From positions 248,001-312,000 of the forward strand of contig NZ_JACIDT010000001.1 of NCBI RefSeq assembly GCF_014196495.1: a stretch of 64,000 nt of DNA, read 5' to 3'. Position 1 is the stretch's first letter. Every line of letters starts with the position of its first letter. This document shows, in pieces, positions 8,568 through 16,529 of the stretch. The stretch comes from Sphingobium jiangsuense. Lineage in GTDB: Bacteria; Pseudomonadota; Alphaproteobacteria; Sphingomonadales; Sphingomonadaceae. The position numbers and the translations under genes were made by a program. The notes under the pieces were generated by a model, which saw only the letters and a list, made by a program, of their open reading frames with translations, was not told the DNA's origin and searched no databases.

Positions 8568-9443
8568 ATGGCAGACAGGAAGATTCGCAAGGCCGTTTTC
8601 CCGGTGGCGGGGCTGGGCACCCGCTTCCTTCCCGCGACCAAGGCGGTGGCGAAGGAATTATTGCCGGTGATCGACCGGCCGCTGATCCAATATGCGGTCG
8701 ACGAGGCGCTGGAAGCCGGGATCGAGCAGATGATCTTCGTCAACGGGCGCGGCAAGGGCGCGATCGAGGATTACTTCGACATGGCCTTCGAGCTGGAGGC
8801 GACGCAGAAGGAACGCGGCAAGGACCTGTCCGCGCTGGAAGGCACGCGCCTCGCCCCCGGCAATGCGGTGTTCCTGCGCCAGCAGGAGCCGCTGGGCCTG
8901 GGCCATGCGATCTGGTGCGCGCGCGACATCGTCGGCGACGAGCCCTTCGCCATCATCCTGCCCGACGAGTTCATGCACGGAAAGCCCGGCTCCGGCTGCC
9001 TCAAGCAGATGGTCGACGCCTATGAGCAGACCGGCGGCAACCTCATCTGCGCGCTGGAGGTGCCGATGGAGCAGACGTCGAGCTACGGCATCCTCGATCC
9101 GGGCGAGCGCGACGGGCGGCTGACCGAGGTGAAGGGGCTGGTCGAAAAGCCCGCGCCGGGGACGGCCCCGTCGAACCTCATCGTCGCCGGGCGCTATATC
9201 CTCCAGCCGGAGGTGATGACGATCCTCGAAACGCAGGAAAAGGGCGCGGGCGGCGAGATCCAGCTTACCGACGCGATGGCGGCGCTGATCGGCAGGCAGC
9301 CGTTCCACGGCGTGACCTTCGAGGGCCAGCGCTTCGACTGCGGATCGAAAGCGGGCTATATCGAGGCCAATCTGGCGCTGGCGCTGGAACGTGAGGACAT
9401 CGGCCCGCATATCCGCGAATTCGCGCGGAAATTGGTGGGGTGA
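8568..9443 (+). CDS. galU: UTP-glucose-1-phosphate uridylyltransferase
   Basis: A 291-residue cytoplasmic nucleotidyltransferase making UDP-glucose from UTP and glucose-1-phosphate, the precursor for envelope polysaccharides. KAVFPVAGLGTRFLPATKAVAKELLPVIDRP carries the nucleotide-binding GxGTRxLPxTK motif (only part quoted in the family sense). IQYAVDEA, ILPDEF, GRYIL and the C-terminal GQRFDCGSKAGYIEAN are typical. The length is normal. It is followed by two intergenic repeat elements rather than a simple terminator. Confidence 0.96.
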   Translation: MADRKIRKAVFPVAGLGTRFLPATKAVAKELLPVIDRPLIQYAVDEALEAGIEQMIFVNGRGKGAIEDYFDMAFELEATQKERGKDLSALEGTRLAPGNAVFLRQQEPLGLGHAIWCARDIVGDEPFAIILPDEFMHGKPGSGCLKQMVDAYEQTGGNLICALEVPMEQTSSYGILDPGERDGRLTEVKGLVEKPAPGTAPSNLIVAGRYILQPEVMTILETQEKGAGGEIQLTDAMAALIGRQPFHGVTFEGQRFDCGSKAGYIEANLALALEREDIGPHIREFARKLVG

Positions 9444-9460
9444 CGGACTTTCCCTTATCG

Positions 9461-9536
9461 TCGCCCCAGCGCAGGCTGGGGCCTCAGGCCGTATCGCGCG
9501 CCGCCTCCTGAGATGCCAGCCTGCGCTGGCATGACG
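9461..9536. repeat. Dispersed repeat family A, copy 1
   Basis: A 76-bp unit with two hairpins: CCCCAGC-GCAG-GCTGGGG at its left and ATGCCAGC-CTGC-GCTGGCAT at its right. The cores CCAGCGCAGGCTGG and CCAGCCTGCGCTGG are inverse complements, so the unit can also fold as one long cruciform. An equally long copy with the same ends occurs at 42388-42463. Confidence 0.75.
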
Positions 9537-9565
9537 GGAAACGAAAAGGTTTAGGGTAGCACCAC

Positions 9566-9647
9566 CCCGTTCGGGCTGAGCGCGTCGAAGGGCTGTTCTT
9601 CCCCCTTTTAAGAAGGACAGGGCTTCGACAGGCTCAGCCCGAACGGG
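9566..9647. repeat. Dispersed repeat family B, copy 1
   Basis: Perfect 16-bp inverted arms, CCCGTTCGGGCTGAGC (9566-9581) and its complement at 9632-9647, flank a 50-bp centre containing GAAGGACAGGGCTTCGACA. Related copies lie at 25617-25718 and 42221-42330. It separates the convergent galU and nitrilase genes and may help terminate both. Confidence 0.75.
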
Positions 9648-9679
9648 TTACTTAGGTCAGGAATTGGCCGCCTCCGGCC

Positions 9680-11227
9680 TCACCCCTTGCGCCACTGCAC
9701 CCGGTAGAGGTCGAACCGCCGGTCGCGCAGGTTCTGCACCGCGCCGGACTGGCGGCTGGTGAGCAGGTCGTCGAGCGACAGGTCGGCGATCGCGATCGTC
9801 TCGGTGTTGGGCGCGGTGTCCGCCGCCACGCCGTCGCGCGCGAAGGGGAAGTCGCTGGGCGTCAGGATCGCGCTTTCGGCATAATGGATGTCCATATTCT
9901 CGACGTTCGGAATATTGCCCACCACGCCTGAGGTGATCACATAGCATTGATTCTCGACCGCCCGCGCCTGGCAGCAATAGCGCACGCGCAGATAGCCGCG
10001 CCGCTCGTCGGTGCAGAAGGGCACGAACAGCATCATCGCGCCCTGATTGACGAGATGCCGCGCCATTTCCGGAAATTCCGAGTCGTAACAGATCATCACG
10101 CCGATCGGGCCGCAATCGGTCGGGATCACATTGGCGCCATAGCCGCCCTTGATGTTCCACCAGCGCCGCTCCGACGGGGTCGGGTGCAGCTTTTCCTGCG
10201 TGTAGACGCCGCCATCGCGCAGGAAGATATAGCTGATGTTGCGGATGTCGCCATTGTCCATCCGCGTCGGGTGGGAGCCGCCGATGATGTTGATGTTGTA
10301 GCTGACGGCCAGCTTCTCCATGAAGGCGCAGAAGCGGTCGGTATAGTCGGCAACGCGCTCGATCGCCTGATCGGGGGCCAGCTTCTCCTCCCCGATCGAG
10401 AGCAGCTCCAGCGTGAACAATTCCGGGAAGGTGACGAAATCGGCCGAATAATCGGCGGCGACGTCGACGAAATATTCGACCTGTTCCTCGAACTCGTCGA
10501 TCCTGGCGATGCGCCGCATCTGGAACTGCACGGTCGCGACGCGCACCGAGGAGGGCAGGCGCTTCTGCCCGCGCGCCTTGCGGCCCGGCACCTGTTCGGG
10601 CGCGAGCGGATTGGGCCAGAACATCAGCACGGCGAGGCCGCCGCTGTCCCGGTCGGTCGGGTCGTAGCCGCGCAGCACGCCGCGCGCCTCGAAGCCCTGC
10701 ATCAACTGGAAGTTGATGACGGGATCGCGCACCTGCTTGTCCAGCACCGCGGCGAGATAATCCTCCGGGTTGGGGAACTGCTTCTGGCGCCGCTTGTAAC
10801 CGGGCATGCGCCCGCCGAAGACGATGCCCTTCAGCTCGAAATACTGGCACAGCTCCTGCCGCCGCCGGTAGAAGCGCTGGCCGATGCGCAGGCGGCGATA
10901 ATCCGGGTCCACGCACACTTCCATGCCGTAGAGTATGTCGCCGTCCGGATCGTGCCGGGTCGCGAAGCCGCCGCCGGTGATCTCTTCCCAGCTATGGGCT
11001 GCGAAGGCGAGGTCGGCGCCGACGATCTGCGTCGCGCAATGGCCGACGATCACGCCCTCATATTCGGCGACGAACTGGCCTTCGGGGAAATTGTTGATCT
11101 GCCCGCGGATCTGCGCGCCGGAAAAGGCGGTCGCCTTGCCGTAGACCTTGGTCGACAGCGCCGCGATCGCGCGCGCATCAGCGGGTTTCGCCTCGCGGAT
11201 GACGAGCTTCGCCTGAGTATCGGTCAT
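9680..11227 (-). CDS. GNAT acetyltransferase / carbon-nitrogen hydrolase fusion
   Basis: A 515-residue two-domain protein. Residues about 8-190 are a GNAT N-acetyltransferase-like domain (IREAKPADARAIAALSTKVYG, then VCVDPDYRRLRIGQRFYRRR for acetyl-CoA binding). Residues about 225-500 are a nitrilase-superfamily domain with the Glu-Lys-Cys triad visible in FPELFTLELL, EKLHPTPSE and MICYDSEFPE. The fusion is a recognised family but its substrate is unknown. It may be an amidase acting on an acylated or acetylated amine. It is a single gene, 17 bases after the ssb stop region and transcribed leftward. Confidence 0.88.
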   Translation of the reverse strand: MTDTQAKLVIREAKPADARAIAALSTKVYGKATAFSGAQIRGQINNFPEGQFVAEYEGVIVGHCATQIVGADLAFAAHSWEEITGGGFATRHDPDGDILYGMEVCVDPDYRRLRIGQRFYRRRQELCQYFELKGIVFGGRMPGYKRRQKQFPNPEDYLAAVLDKQVRDPVINFQLMQGFEARGVLRGYDPTDRDSGGLAVLMFWPNPLAPEQVPGRKARGQKRLPSSVRVATVQFQMRRIARIDEFEEQVEYFVDVAADYSADFVTFPELFTLELLSIGEEKLAPDQAIERVADYTDRFCAFMEKLAVSYNINIIGGSHPTRMDNGDIRNISYIFLRDGGVYTQEKLHPTPSERRWWNIKGGYGANVIPTDCGPIGVMICYDSEFPEMARHLVNQGAMMLFVPFCTDERRGYLRVRYCCQARAVENQCYVITSGVVGNIPNVENMDIHYAESAILTPSDFPFARDGVAADTAPNTETIAIADLSLDDLLTSRQSGAVQNLRDRRFDLYRVQWRKG

Positions 11228-11244
11228 CGCGGAAGCCGCTGCGG

Positions 11245-11820
11245 TCAGAACGGAACCTCGTCGTCGAGATCATTGTCGAAATTGGGCGCGGGCGCGCCGC
11301 GATCACGCACGCCGCCGGAAGAGGAGGAGGAACGCCCGCCGCCGCCGAAATCATCGTCGAAGGCGCCGGTCGAGCGGCCCCAGTCGTCGCCGCCCGAACG
11401 GCCGCCGCCGCTGCCGCCGCCGCTCCAGCCGCCGCCGGAACCGCCGCCACCGCCCTGACCGCCGCCGGGCGCGCCGTCGAGCATGGTCAGCACCGCGCCG
11501 GGGCCTTGCAGCACGACTTCGGTGGTGTAGCGGTCGTTGCCGTTATTGTCCTGCCACTTGCGGGTGCGCAGCTGGCCTTCGACATAGACCTTGCTGCCCT
11601 TGCGCAGATAGCGCTCGGCGACGCCGGCCAGCCCTTCGGAGAAGATGGCGACGCTGTGCCATTCGGTGCGGTCCTTGCGCTCGCCGGTCATGCGGTCCTT
11701 CCAGCTTTCGGACGTGGCGATGCGCAGATTGCAGACCTTGCCGCCATTCTGGAAACTGCGCACCTCCGGATCCGCACCCAGATTGCCGACCAGAATGACC
11801 TTGTTGACGCTGCCTGCCAT
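11245..11820 (-). CDS. ssb: Single-stranded DNA-binding protein
   Basis: A 191-residue SSB. The N-terminal OB fold ([19 protein letters not shown], then [22 protein letters not shown] and [10 protein letters not shown]) binds ssDNA as a tetramer. A glycine/serine-rich linker covers about residues 115-175. The acidic tip ends in DDEVPF, the docking peptide for repair and replication proteins. The ATG at 11820 is the conserved SSB start. The frame stays open upstream to 12003 but that stretch is not SSB-like. No LexA box is seen upstream. Confidence 0.95.
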   Translation of the reverse strand: MAGSVNKVILVGNLGADPEVRSFQNGGKVCNLRIATSESWKDRMTGERKDRTEWHSVAIFSEGLAGVAERYLRKGSKVYVEGQLRTRKWQDNNGNDRYTTEVVLQGPGAVLTMLDGAPGGGQGGGGGSGGGWSGGGSGGGRSGGDDWGRSTGAFDDDFGGGGRSSSSSGGVRDRGAPAPNFDNDLDDEVPF

Positions 11821-11949
11821 GGAATGACTCTCCGAAACTGCTGGGGGCCGGGCGAGACTCCGGCCGGAAAAATCCGTGAAGGGATCACTTATAAGCTGGA
11901 TCGGGCAGCGTCCAGAGGATCTACCCGGATTCGGAAATATTGCACATGA

Positions 11950-12092
11950 AGGGCCGTTCGAGATTTCGTTCAGGTGGAGCCGAGAGGCGTGCCATTCGAG
12001 CATCGGAGCGCAGCGACCTAAGGGGTCGTAAGCACCGAAGCGCAGAATAGCGCGGTTCGCAGGCCCGCATGAGCGGAATCTCGAACGGCCCT
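11950..12092. repeat. 143-bp element bounded by a perfect 16-bp inverted repeat, 3' of feoB
   Basis: AGGGCCGTTCGAGATT (11950-11965) is exactly complementary to 12077-12092. Inside lies a smaller hairpin, CGACC-taag-GGTCG. The right arm overlaps the feoB stop codon (12091-12093), so on the feoAB mRNA this would form a large stem-loop immediately after translation ends. It may be a terminator or RNA-stabilising structure, or a miniature repeat element. Confidence 0.6.
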
Positions 12093-13950
12093 ACAATCCG
12101 GCAGCCACCGCCGTCCAATAGGTGATGCCCGCCGCGACATAGGCGATCGCGAACAGATAGCCGACCATGAAGGCGGGCCATTTCCAGCCGTTCGTCTCGC
12201 GCCGGGTGACGGCGATGGTGGAGATGCACTGCGGCGCGAACACGAACCAGACGAGGAAGGCGAGCGCGGTCGGCAGCGACCAGTTGTTCTTCAGCCGCTC
12301 GCCCAGCGACTGCTCCAGCTTTTCCTCGTCGTCGCCCGCGTCGATGCTGTAGGTGGTGGCGAGCGCCGACACCGCGACCTCGCGCGCCGCCATCGCCGGG
12401 ATGAGCGCGAGGGAGATGTCGCGGTTGAAGCCGATCGGCTCCATCACGACGTTGAGCACGGTGGCGATGCGCCCCGCCGCGCTGTAGCCGACCGGCGAAA
12501 CGTCGGACCCGGCGGGCGGCTTGGGGAAGCTGAGCAGCGCCCAGAGGATGATGGTCGAGACGAAGATGATCGTTCCTGCGCGCTTGAGGAAGATCATCGC
12601 CCGCTGCCACAGACCGAGCGCGATGTCCTGCCAGCGCGGCCATTGATATTTCGGCATTTCCATCAGCAGGCCGGCGCTCTGCCCCTTGGCCACGGTGCGG
12701 CGCAGGACGAGCGCGACCAGCATCGCGCCGACGATGCCGCCGACATAGAGGGCGAACAGCACCAGCCCCTGCAAGCCGACGCCGTAGCCGACCGAGCGCG
12801 CCGGGATGAACGCGCCGATGATCACTGCATAGACCGGCAACCGCGCCGAACAGGTCATCAGCGGGGCGATGAGGATCGTCGTCAGCCGGTCCTTCGGGTC
12901 GCTGATCGAGCGGGTCGCCATGATCCCCGGCACCGCGCAGGCGAAGGAGGAGAGCAGCGGAATGAACGCGCGGCCCGACAGGCCGACCTTCGCCATCAGC
13001 CCGTCCATCAGGAAGGCGGCGCGAGTCATGTAGCCGGTCGCCTCCAGCATCAGGATGAAGAAGAACAGGATGAGGATCTGCGGCAGGAACACCACCACCG
13101 ATCCCACGCCGTTGATCACGCCGTCGACGAGGAAGGAGCGCAGATAACCTTCCGGCGTCAGCGCCGTCGCCAGATCGCCCAGTTCCTCCGCCCAGCCCTC
13201 GATCATCGCGATCGGCGCTTCGGACCAGGCATAGACCGCCTGGAACATCAGGAACAGCAGCCCCAGCAGCAGCAGCGGGCCGAGGATCGGGTGCAGCGCC
13301 ACGCGGTCCACCGCCTGCGTCAGGCGGCGCGAGGGCGTTTCGCCGACGATGGCGATGCGCGCGAGGTCCCGCGCCTTCGCCCGCCGCTCGGCGAAGCTCA
13401 TGTCGCCGGTGGACGGACGCACCGGAACCGCGCCGCCGTCGATCAGGCCGGTCAGCTCGTGCAGCAGATGGTCGAGGCCGCGCTTGCGCACGGCGACGGT
13501 GGAGACGACCGGCACGCCCAGCGCCTCCGACAGCGCCTCCGGGCTGAGTTCGAGGCCGTCGCGCGCGGCGAGATCGACCATGTTGAGCGCGACCACCGCC
13601 GGCAGGCCGAGATCCAGCACCTCCAGCACGAAGCGCAGATGGTTTTCGAGATTCGACGCGTCGACCACCAGCACCAGCGCATCGGGCAGGCGTTCGCCCC
13701 GCTGCTTGCCGAGGATGACGTCGCGCGTCACCTCCTCGTCCGGGCTGGTCGGGGTGAGGCTGTAGGTGCCGGGCAGGTCGACCAGCTCGACCGGGCGCCC
13801 GTCCTCCAGCGCGAGGCGGCCTGATTTGCGCTCCACGGTGACGCCGGGATAATTGCCCAGCTTCTGGCGTGCACCGGTCAGCGCGTTGAAAAGGGCGCTC
13901 TTGCCGGCATTGGGATTGCCGACCAGCGCAACAAGCGGCTGTGCGGTCAT
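12091..13950 (-). CDS. feoB: Ferrous iron transporter B
   Basis: A 619-residue inner-membrane Fe(II) transporter. The N-terminal G domain has GNPNAGKSALFNALTG (G1, residues 11-18), DLPGTYSL (G3) and NMVD (G4). The membrane part contains two Gate-like repeats, with FLPQILILFFFILMLEATGYMTRAAFLMD and CAVPGIMATR typical of FeoB. It is shorter than the roughly 770-residue E. coli protein, as many alphaproteobacterial FeoBs are. It overlaps feoA by four bases (ATGA). Confidence 0.95.
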   Translation of the reverse strand: MTAQPLVALVGNPNAGKSALFNALTGARQKLGNYPGVTVERKSGRLALEDGRPVELVDLPGTYSLTPTSPDEEVTRDVILGKQRGERLPDALVLVVDASNLENHLRFVLEVLDLGLPAVVALNMVDLAARDGLELSPEALSEALGVPVVSTVAVRKRGLDHLLHELTGLIDGGAVPVRPSTGDMSFAERRAKARDLARIAIVGETPSRRLTQAVDRVALHPILGPLLLLGLLFLMFQAVYAWSEAPIAMIEGWAEELGDLATALTPEGYLRSFLVDGVINGVGSVVVFLPQILILFFFILMLEATGYMTRAAFLMDGLMAKVGLSGRAFIPLLSSFACAVPGIMATRSISDPKDRLTTILIAPLMTCSARLPVYAVIIGAFIPARSVGYGVGLQGLVLFALYVGGIVGAMLVALVLRRTVAKGQSAGLLMEMPKYQWPRWQDIALGLWQRAMIFLKRAGTIIFVSTIILWALLSFPKPPAGSDVSPVGYSAAGRIATVLNVVMEPIGFNRDISLALIPAMAAREVAVSALATTYSIDAGDDEEKLEQSLGERLKNNWSLPTALAFLVWFVFAPQCISTIAVTRRETNGWKWPAFMVGYLFAIAYVAAGITYWTAVAAGL

Positions 13951-14270
13951 GAAGCGGTGATGGCCTGAGCGGAAGGATGTGCGGAAGAAGGCGCGGAAGA
14001 GGAAGCGACCGCCGTTTCGGGCGTCGCCGCCGGGTCAGTGCGCACATGGATCGCATCGCCATGGGCATGGCGCATGGCGACGGTCATGCGGCCGATGCGG
14101 CAGGCGAGCGCGCCCCGGCCCAGCAGTCCGGCGCGGTGCAGCACCTCTACCGTCGCCCCTTCCTCCACGCCGAATTCGCGCAGGCGCTGGGCCTCGCCCA
14201 TGGAGAGGCGATCCCATTCGACCCTGTCGATCCAGGCCGGGCGGCCCAAAGGTAGCTGGTGGAGGTGCAA
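13947..14270 (-). CDS. feoA: Ferrous iron transport protein A
   Basis: A 107-residue protein whose first 75 residues form the SH3-like FeoA domain (LHQLPLGRPAWIDRV, RLREFGVEEGATVEVLH, RMTVAMRHAHGDAI). The tail is Ala/Ser/Pro-rich and disordered. It supports FeoB at the cytoplasmic face. The start appears to be TTG at 14270, since no ATG precedes the domain and AGGA lies about 5 bases before the TTG. A Fur-like sequence lies just upstream. Confidence 0.85.
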   Translation of the reverse strand: MHLHQLPLGRPAWIDRVEWDRLSMGEAQRLREFGVEEGATVEVLHRAGLLGRGALACRIGRMTVAMRHAHGDAIHVRTDPAATPETAVASSSAPSSAHPSAQAITAS

Positions 14271-14299
14271 GGCGTCCTGTTCCGGTAATCTTGCGAACG

Positions 14300-14313
14300 G
14301 CTATCATTATGCG
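14300..14313 (-). promoter_or_regulatory. Possible Fur site upstream of feoAB
   Basis: On the minus strand this reads CATAATGATAGCC, sharing ATAATGATA with the Fur consensus, 30 bp before the feoA start. It is similar to the clearer Fur site before the siderophore receptor at 62655-62672. The match is partial. Confidence 0.4.
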
Positions 14314-14442
14314 TCCGGGGATGCCAGCCCTTTTTGCCGCTCCGCCGCGCGCGACGGCGGAAAGGAGCGGGCGGCGGAGCGGCGCACATAGGGGGCGCAT
14401 AGGGGCTGGCCTTGCTCTTCTTATGCGGCCATAGGGAGGGGC

Positions 14443-15726
14443 ATGCACTCCGATAGACAGAAGAATCATCCCCATGGCCCGCCCGCAGGCATGGGCAATC
14501 TGGAATTCGTCATCATGATGGCGGCGCTGATGTCGATCACCGCGCTGTCGATCGACACCATGCTGCCCGCCCTGCCGCAGATCGGCGCCGACCTGCATGT
14601 CGCCGATGCCAATGACCGGCAGAATATCATCACCATCTTCCTGCTGGGCCTTGGCATCGGCTCGCTGGTCTACGGCCCGCTGTCGGACCGATTCGGCCGC
14701 CGCCGCATCCTGATGGTCGCGGCCTGCCTGCAGATCGTCTCGACGCTGATCTGCGCGCTGGCGACGAGCTTCCCCATCCTGCTCGGCGCGCGGCTGCTCG
14801 CCGGGCTGAGCGTCGCCTCCTGCCGCGTCGTCGCGATGAGCATCGTGCGCGACTGCTTCCGTGGCGACGCGATGGCGCGGGTGATGTCGCTCATCATGGT
14901 CACCTTCGTCATCGTGCCGGTGCTGGCGCCCAGCGTCGGCGCGCTGGTGCTGCTGGTCGCGCCGTGGCGCTGGATCTTCGGCCTGCTGCTGCTGCTCATC
15001 GCGGTGCTGGCGGTGTGGCAATTCCTGCGCCTGCCCGAAACCCTGCCGCCCGAAAGCCGCAGCGCCATCGGCCCGCGCGACCTGTGGACCACCTTCGTGC
15101 AGGTGGTCACCAACCGCAATTCCATCGGCCATATGCTGGCGAGCGGCATCATGATGGGCGGCCTCATCGGCTTTCTGGTGTCGATCCAGCAGATTTTCTT
15201 CGACGTGTTCGACGCGGGCGAATATTTCTCGATCGGCTTCGCCGCAATCGCGATCTGGATGGGCGTGGGCAGCCTGATGAACAGCCGCCTGGTCGAGCGA
15301 TTCGGCGCCCGCCGCCTCAGCCAGAGCGCGGTGCTGGTGCTGGTGGCGGTGTCGCTGCTGCATTGCGCGATCATCCTCACCGGCTATGAGCATCTGCTGG
15401 TGTTCATCGTCATCCAGAGCATCACGACGACCTGCTTCTCCTTCTCCGGCGCGAATTTCAGCTCCATCTCGCTGGAGCCGTTCACCAGAGGCGCGGGGCT
15501 GGCGGCGTCGGTGCAGGCGGCGCTGACGACGCTGCTCTCCACCGTGCTGGGCGGGCTGGTCGGCGCGGCCTTCGACGGCACGGTGCTGCCGATGTCGCTG
15601 GGCTTCCTCGCCTTCGGCGCGACCGCGCTGCTGCTGATCGCCTGGGCGGAGCGGTGGAAACTGTTCAAGCGCCCCGGCCTGTCGGCACTGCGCGAGGGAA
15701 AATATATCTTCTCCGACCGGGGTTAA
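14443..15726 (+). CDS. MFS drug-resistance transporter, Bcr/CflA type
   Basis: A 427-residue major facilitator with about twelve membrane segments. ALSIDTMLPALPQIGADL in helix 1, GPLSDRFGRRRILM in loop 2-3, and the motif-C-like RVMSLIMVTFVIVPVLAPSVGALVLL are those of the DHA1 Bcr/CflA group, which exports drugs or small metabolites by proton antiport. It is divergent from feoA. Its stop codon overlaps the convergent cysQ stop codon. An in-frame ATG at 14491 is an alternative start. Confidence 0.88.
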   Translation: MHSDRQKNHPHGPPAGMGNLEFVIMMAALMSITALSIDTMLPALPQIGADLHVADANDRQNIITIFLLGLGIGSLVYGPLSDRFGRRRILMVAACLQIVSTLICALATSFPILLGARLLAGLSVASCRVVAMSIVRDCFRGDAMARVMSLIMVTFVIVPVLAPSVGALVLLVAPWRWIFGLLLLLIAVLAVWQFLRLPETLPPESRSAIGPRDLWTTFVQVVTNRNSIGHMLASGIMMGGLIGFLVSIQQIFFDVFDAGEYFSIGFAAIAIWMGVGSLMNSRLVERFGARRLSQSAVLVLVAVSLLHCAIILTGYEHLLVFIVIQSITTTCFSFSGANFSSISLEPFTRGAGLAASVQAALTTLLSTVLGGLVGAAFDGTVLPMSLGFLAFGATALLLIAWAERWKLFKRPGLSALREGKYIFSDRG

Positions 15727-16529
15727 AGAGTATCCCGGTCGTTCATTCCCAATATCCGCCGGGCGCGCCCGGACAGGCGTTCGACCGCCGCCTCGTGGAG
15801 GCCCGGCGCGCAGCATAATATGCCGAACGCCACCGGATCGGGCCGGTTGAACAGCAGCGGCTGGCCCAGCGCGTCGCTGACCGTCGCGCCCGCCTCGCGC
15901 GCGATCAGCGCGGCGGCGGCGACATCCCATTCATTGCCCCAGCGCACCGTCGCGACCAGATCGGCCTCGTCCGCCGCCACCATCGCCATGCGCAGCGCGA
16001 TGCTGTTGGGGCGCGGCACCATGCGCAGGTCCGCGTCCTCATGGGGCAGCGCCTCGGCGGGCACGCGCGCGCCCGCGAGCACCCGGCGGTCGCCCGCGCG
16101 CAGCAGCCTGCCGTTGCGGCGCGCGCCCTCGCCCGCATGCGCGATCCAAAGCTCGTTGCGGGCGGGGGCCGCCAGCACGCCGATCACCGGCTCGCCCCGC
16201 TCCACCAGCGCGACCGACACCGCCCAGCCGCTCCGGCCCGCGATATAATCCTTGGTGCCGTCGATCGGGTCGACGATCCACAGCCGCTCCGCATCCTGCC
16301 GCGCGGCGCTGTCGACGCTTTCCTCGGAGAGCCAGCCCGCATCCGGCGCGATCCGCATCAGTTCCTCGCGCAGCATGTGGTTGACGGCAATGTCGGCGTC
16401 GCACACCGGCTGGCCCGGTTCCTTCTCCCAATGCCGCACCTGCGTCCGGCCGACCGCCCATTGCTCCAGCGCAAGGTCGGCCGCCCGCGCGACCGCATCG
16501 ACGACGGGGCGGAGCGCCCGGTCAGCCAC
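15723..16529 (-). CDS. cysQ: 3'(2'),5'-bisphosphate nucleotidase / inositol monophosphatase family
   Basis: A 268-residue Mg-dependent, Li-sensitive phosphatase. Metal ligands are visible in WLSEES and in LWIVDPIDGTKDYI, with the second-lobe WDVAAAALIAREAGA. The DGTKDY form (rather than DGTxNF) favours CysQ, which hydrolyses 3'-phosphoadenosine 5'-phosphate from sulfate activation, although other members of the superfamily cannot be excluded. The start is GTG 16529, overlapping the pmbA stop by 8 bases. Confidence 0.85.
   Translation of the reverse strand: MADRALRPVVDAVARAADLALEQWAVGRTQVRHWEKEPGQPVCDADIAVNHMLREELMRIAPDAGWLSEESVDSAARQDAERLWIVDPIDGTKDYIAGRSGWAVSVALVERGEPVIGVLAAPARNELWIAHAGEGARRNGRLLRAGDRRVLAGARVPAEALPHEDADLRMVPRPNSIALRMAMVAADEADLVATVRWGNEWDVAAAALIAREAGATVSDALGQPLLFNRPDPVAFGILCCAPGLHEAAVERLSGRARRILGMNDRDTL

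Noticed and set aside
15723-15726. Overlapping stop codons of the MFS gene and cysQ
   Set aside because: A one-off result of compact convergent genes; no sign of function.
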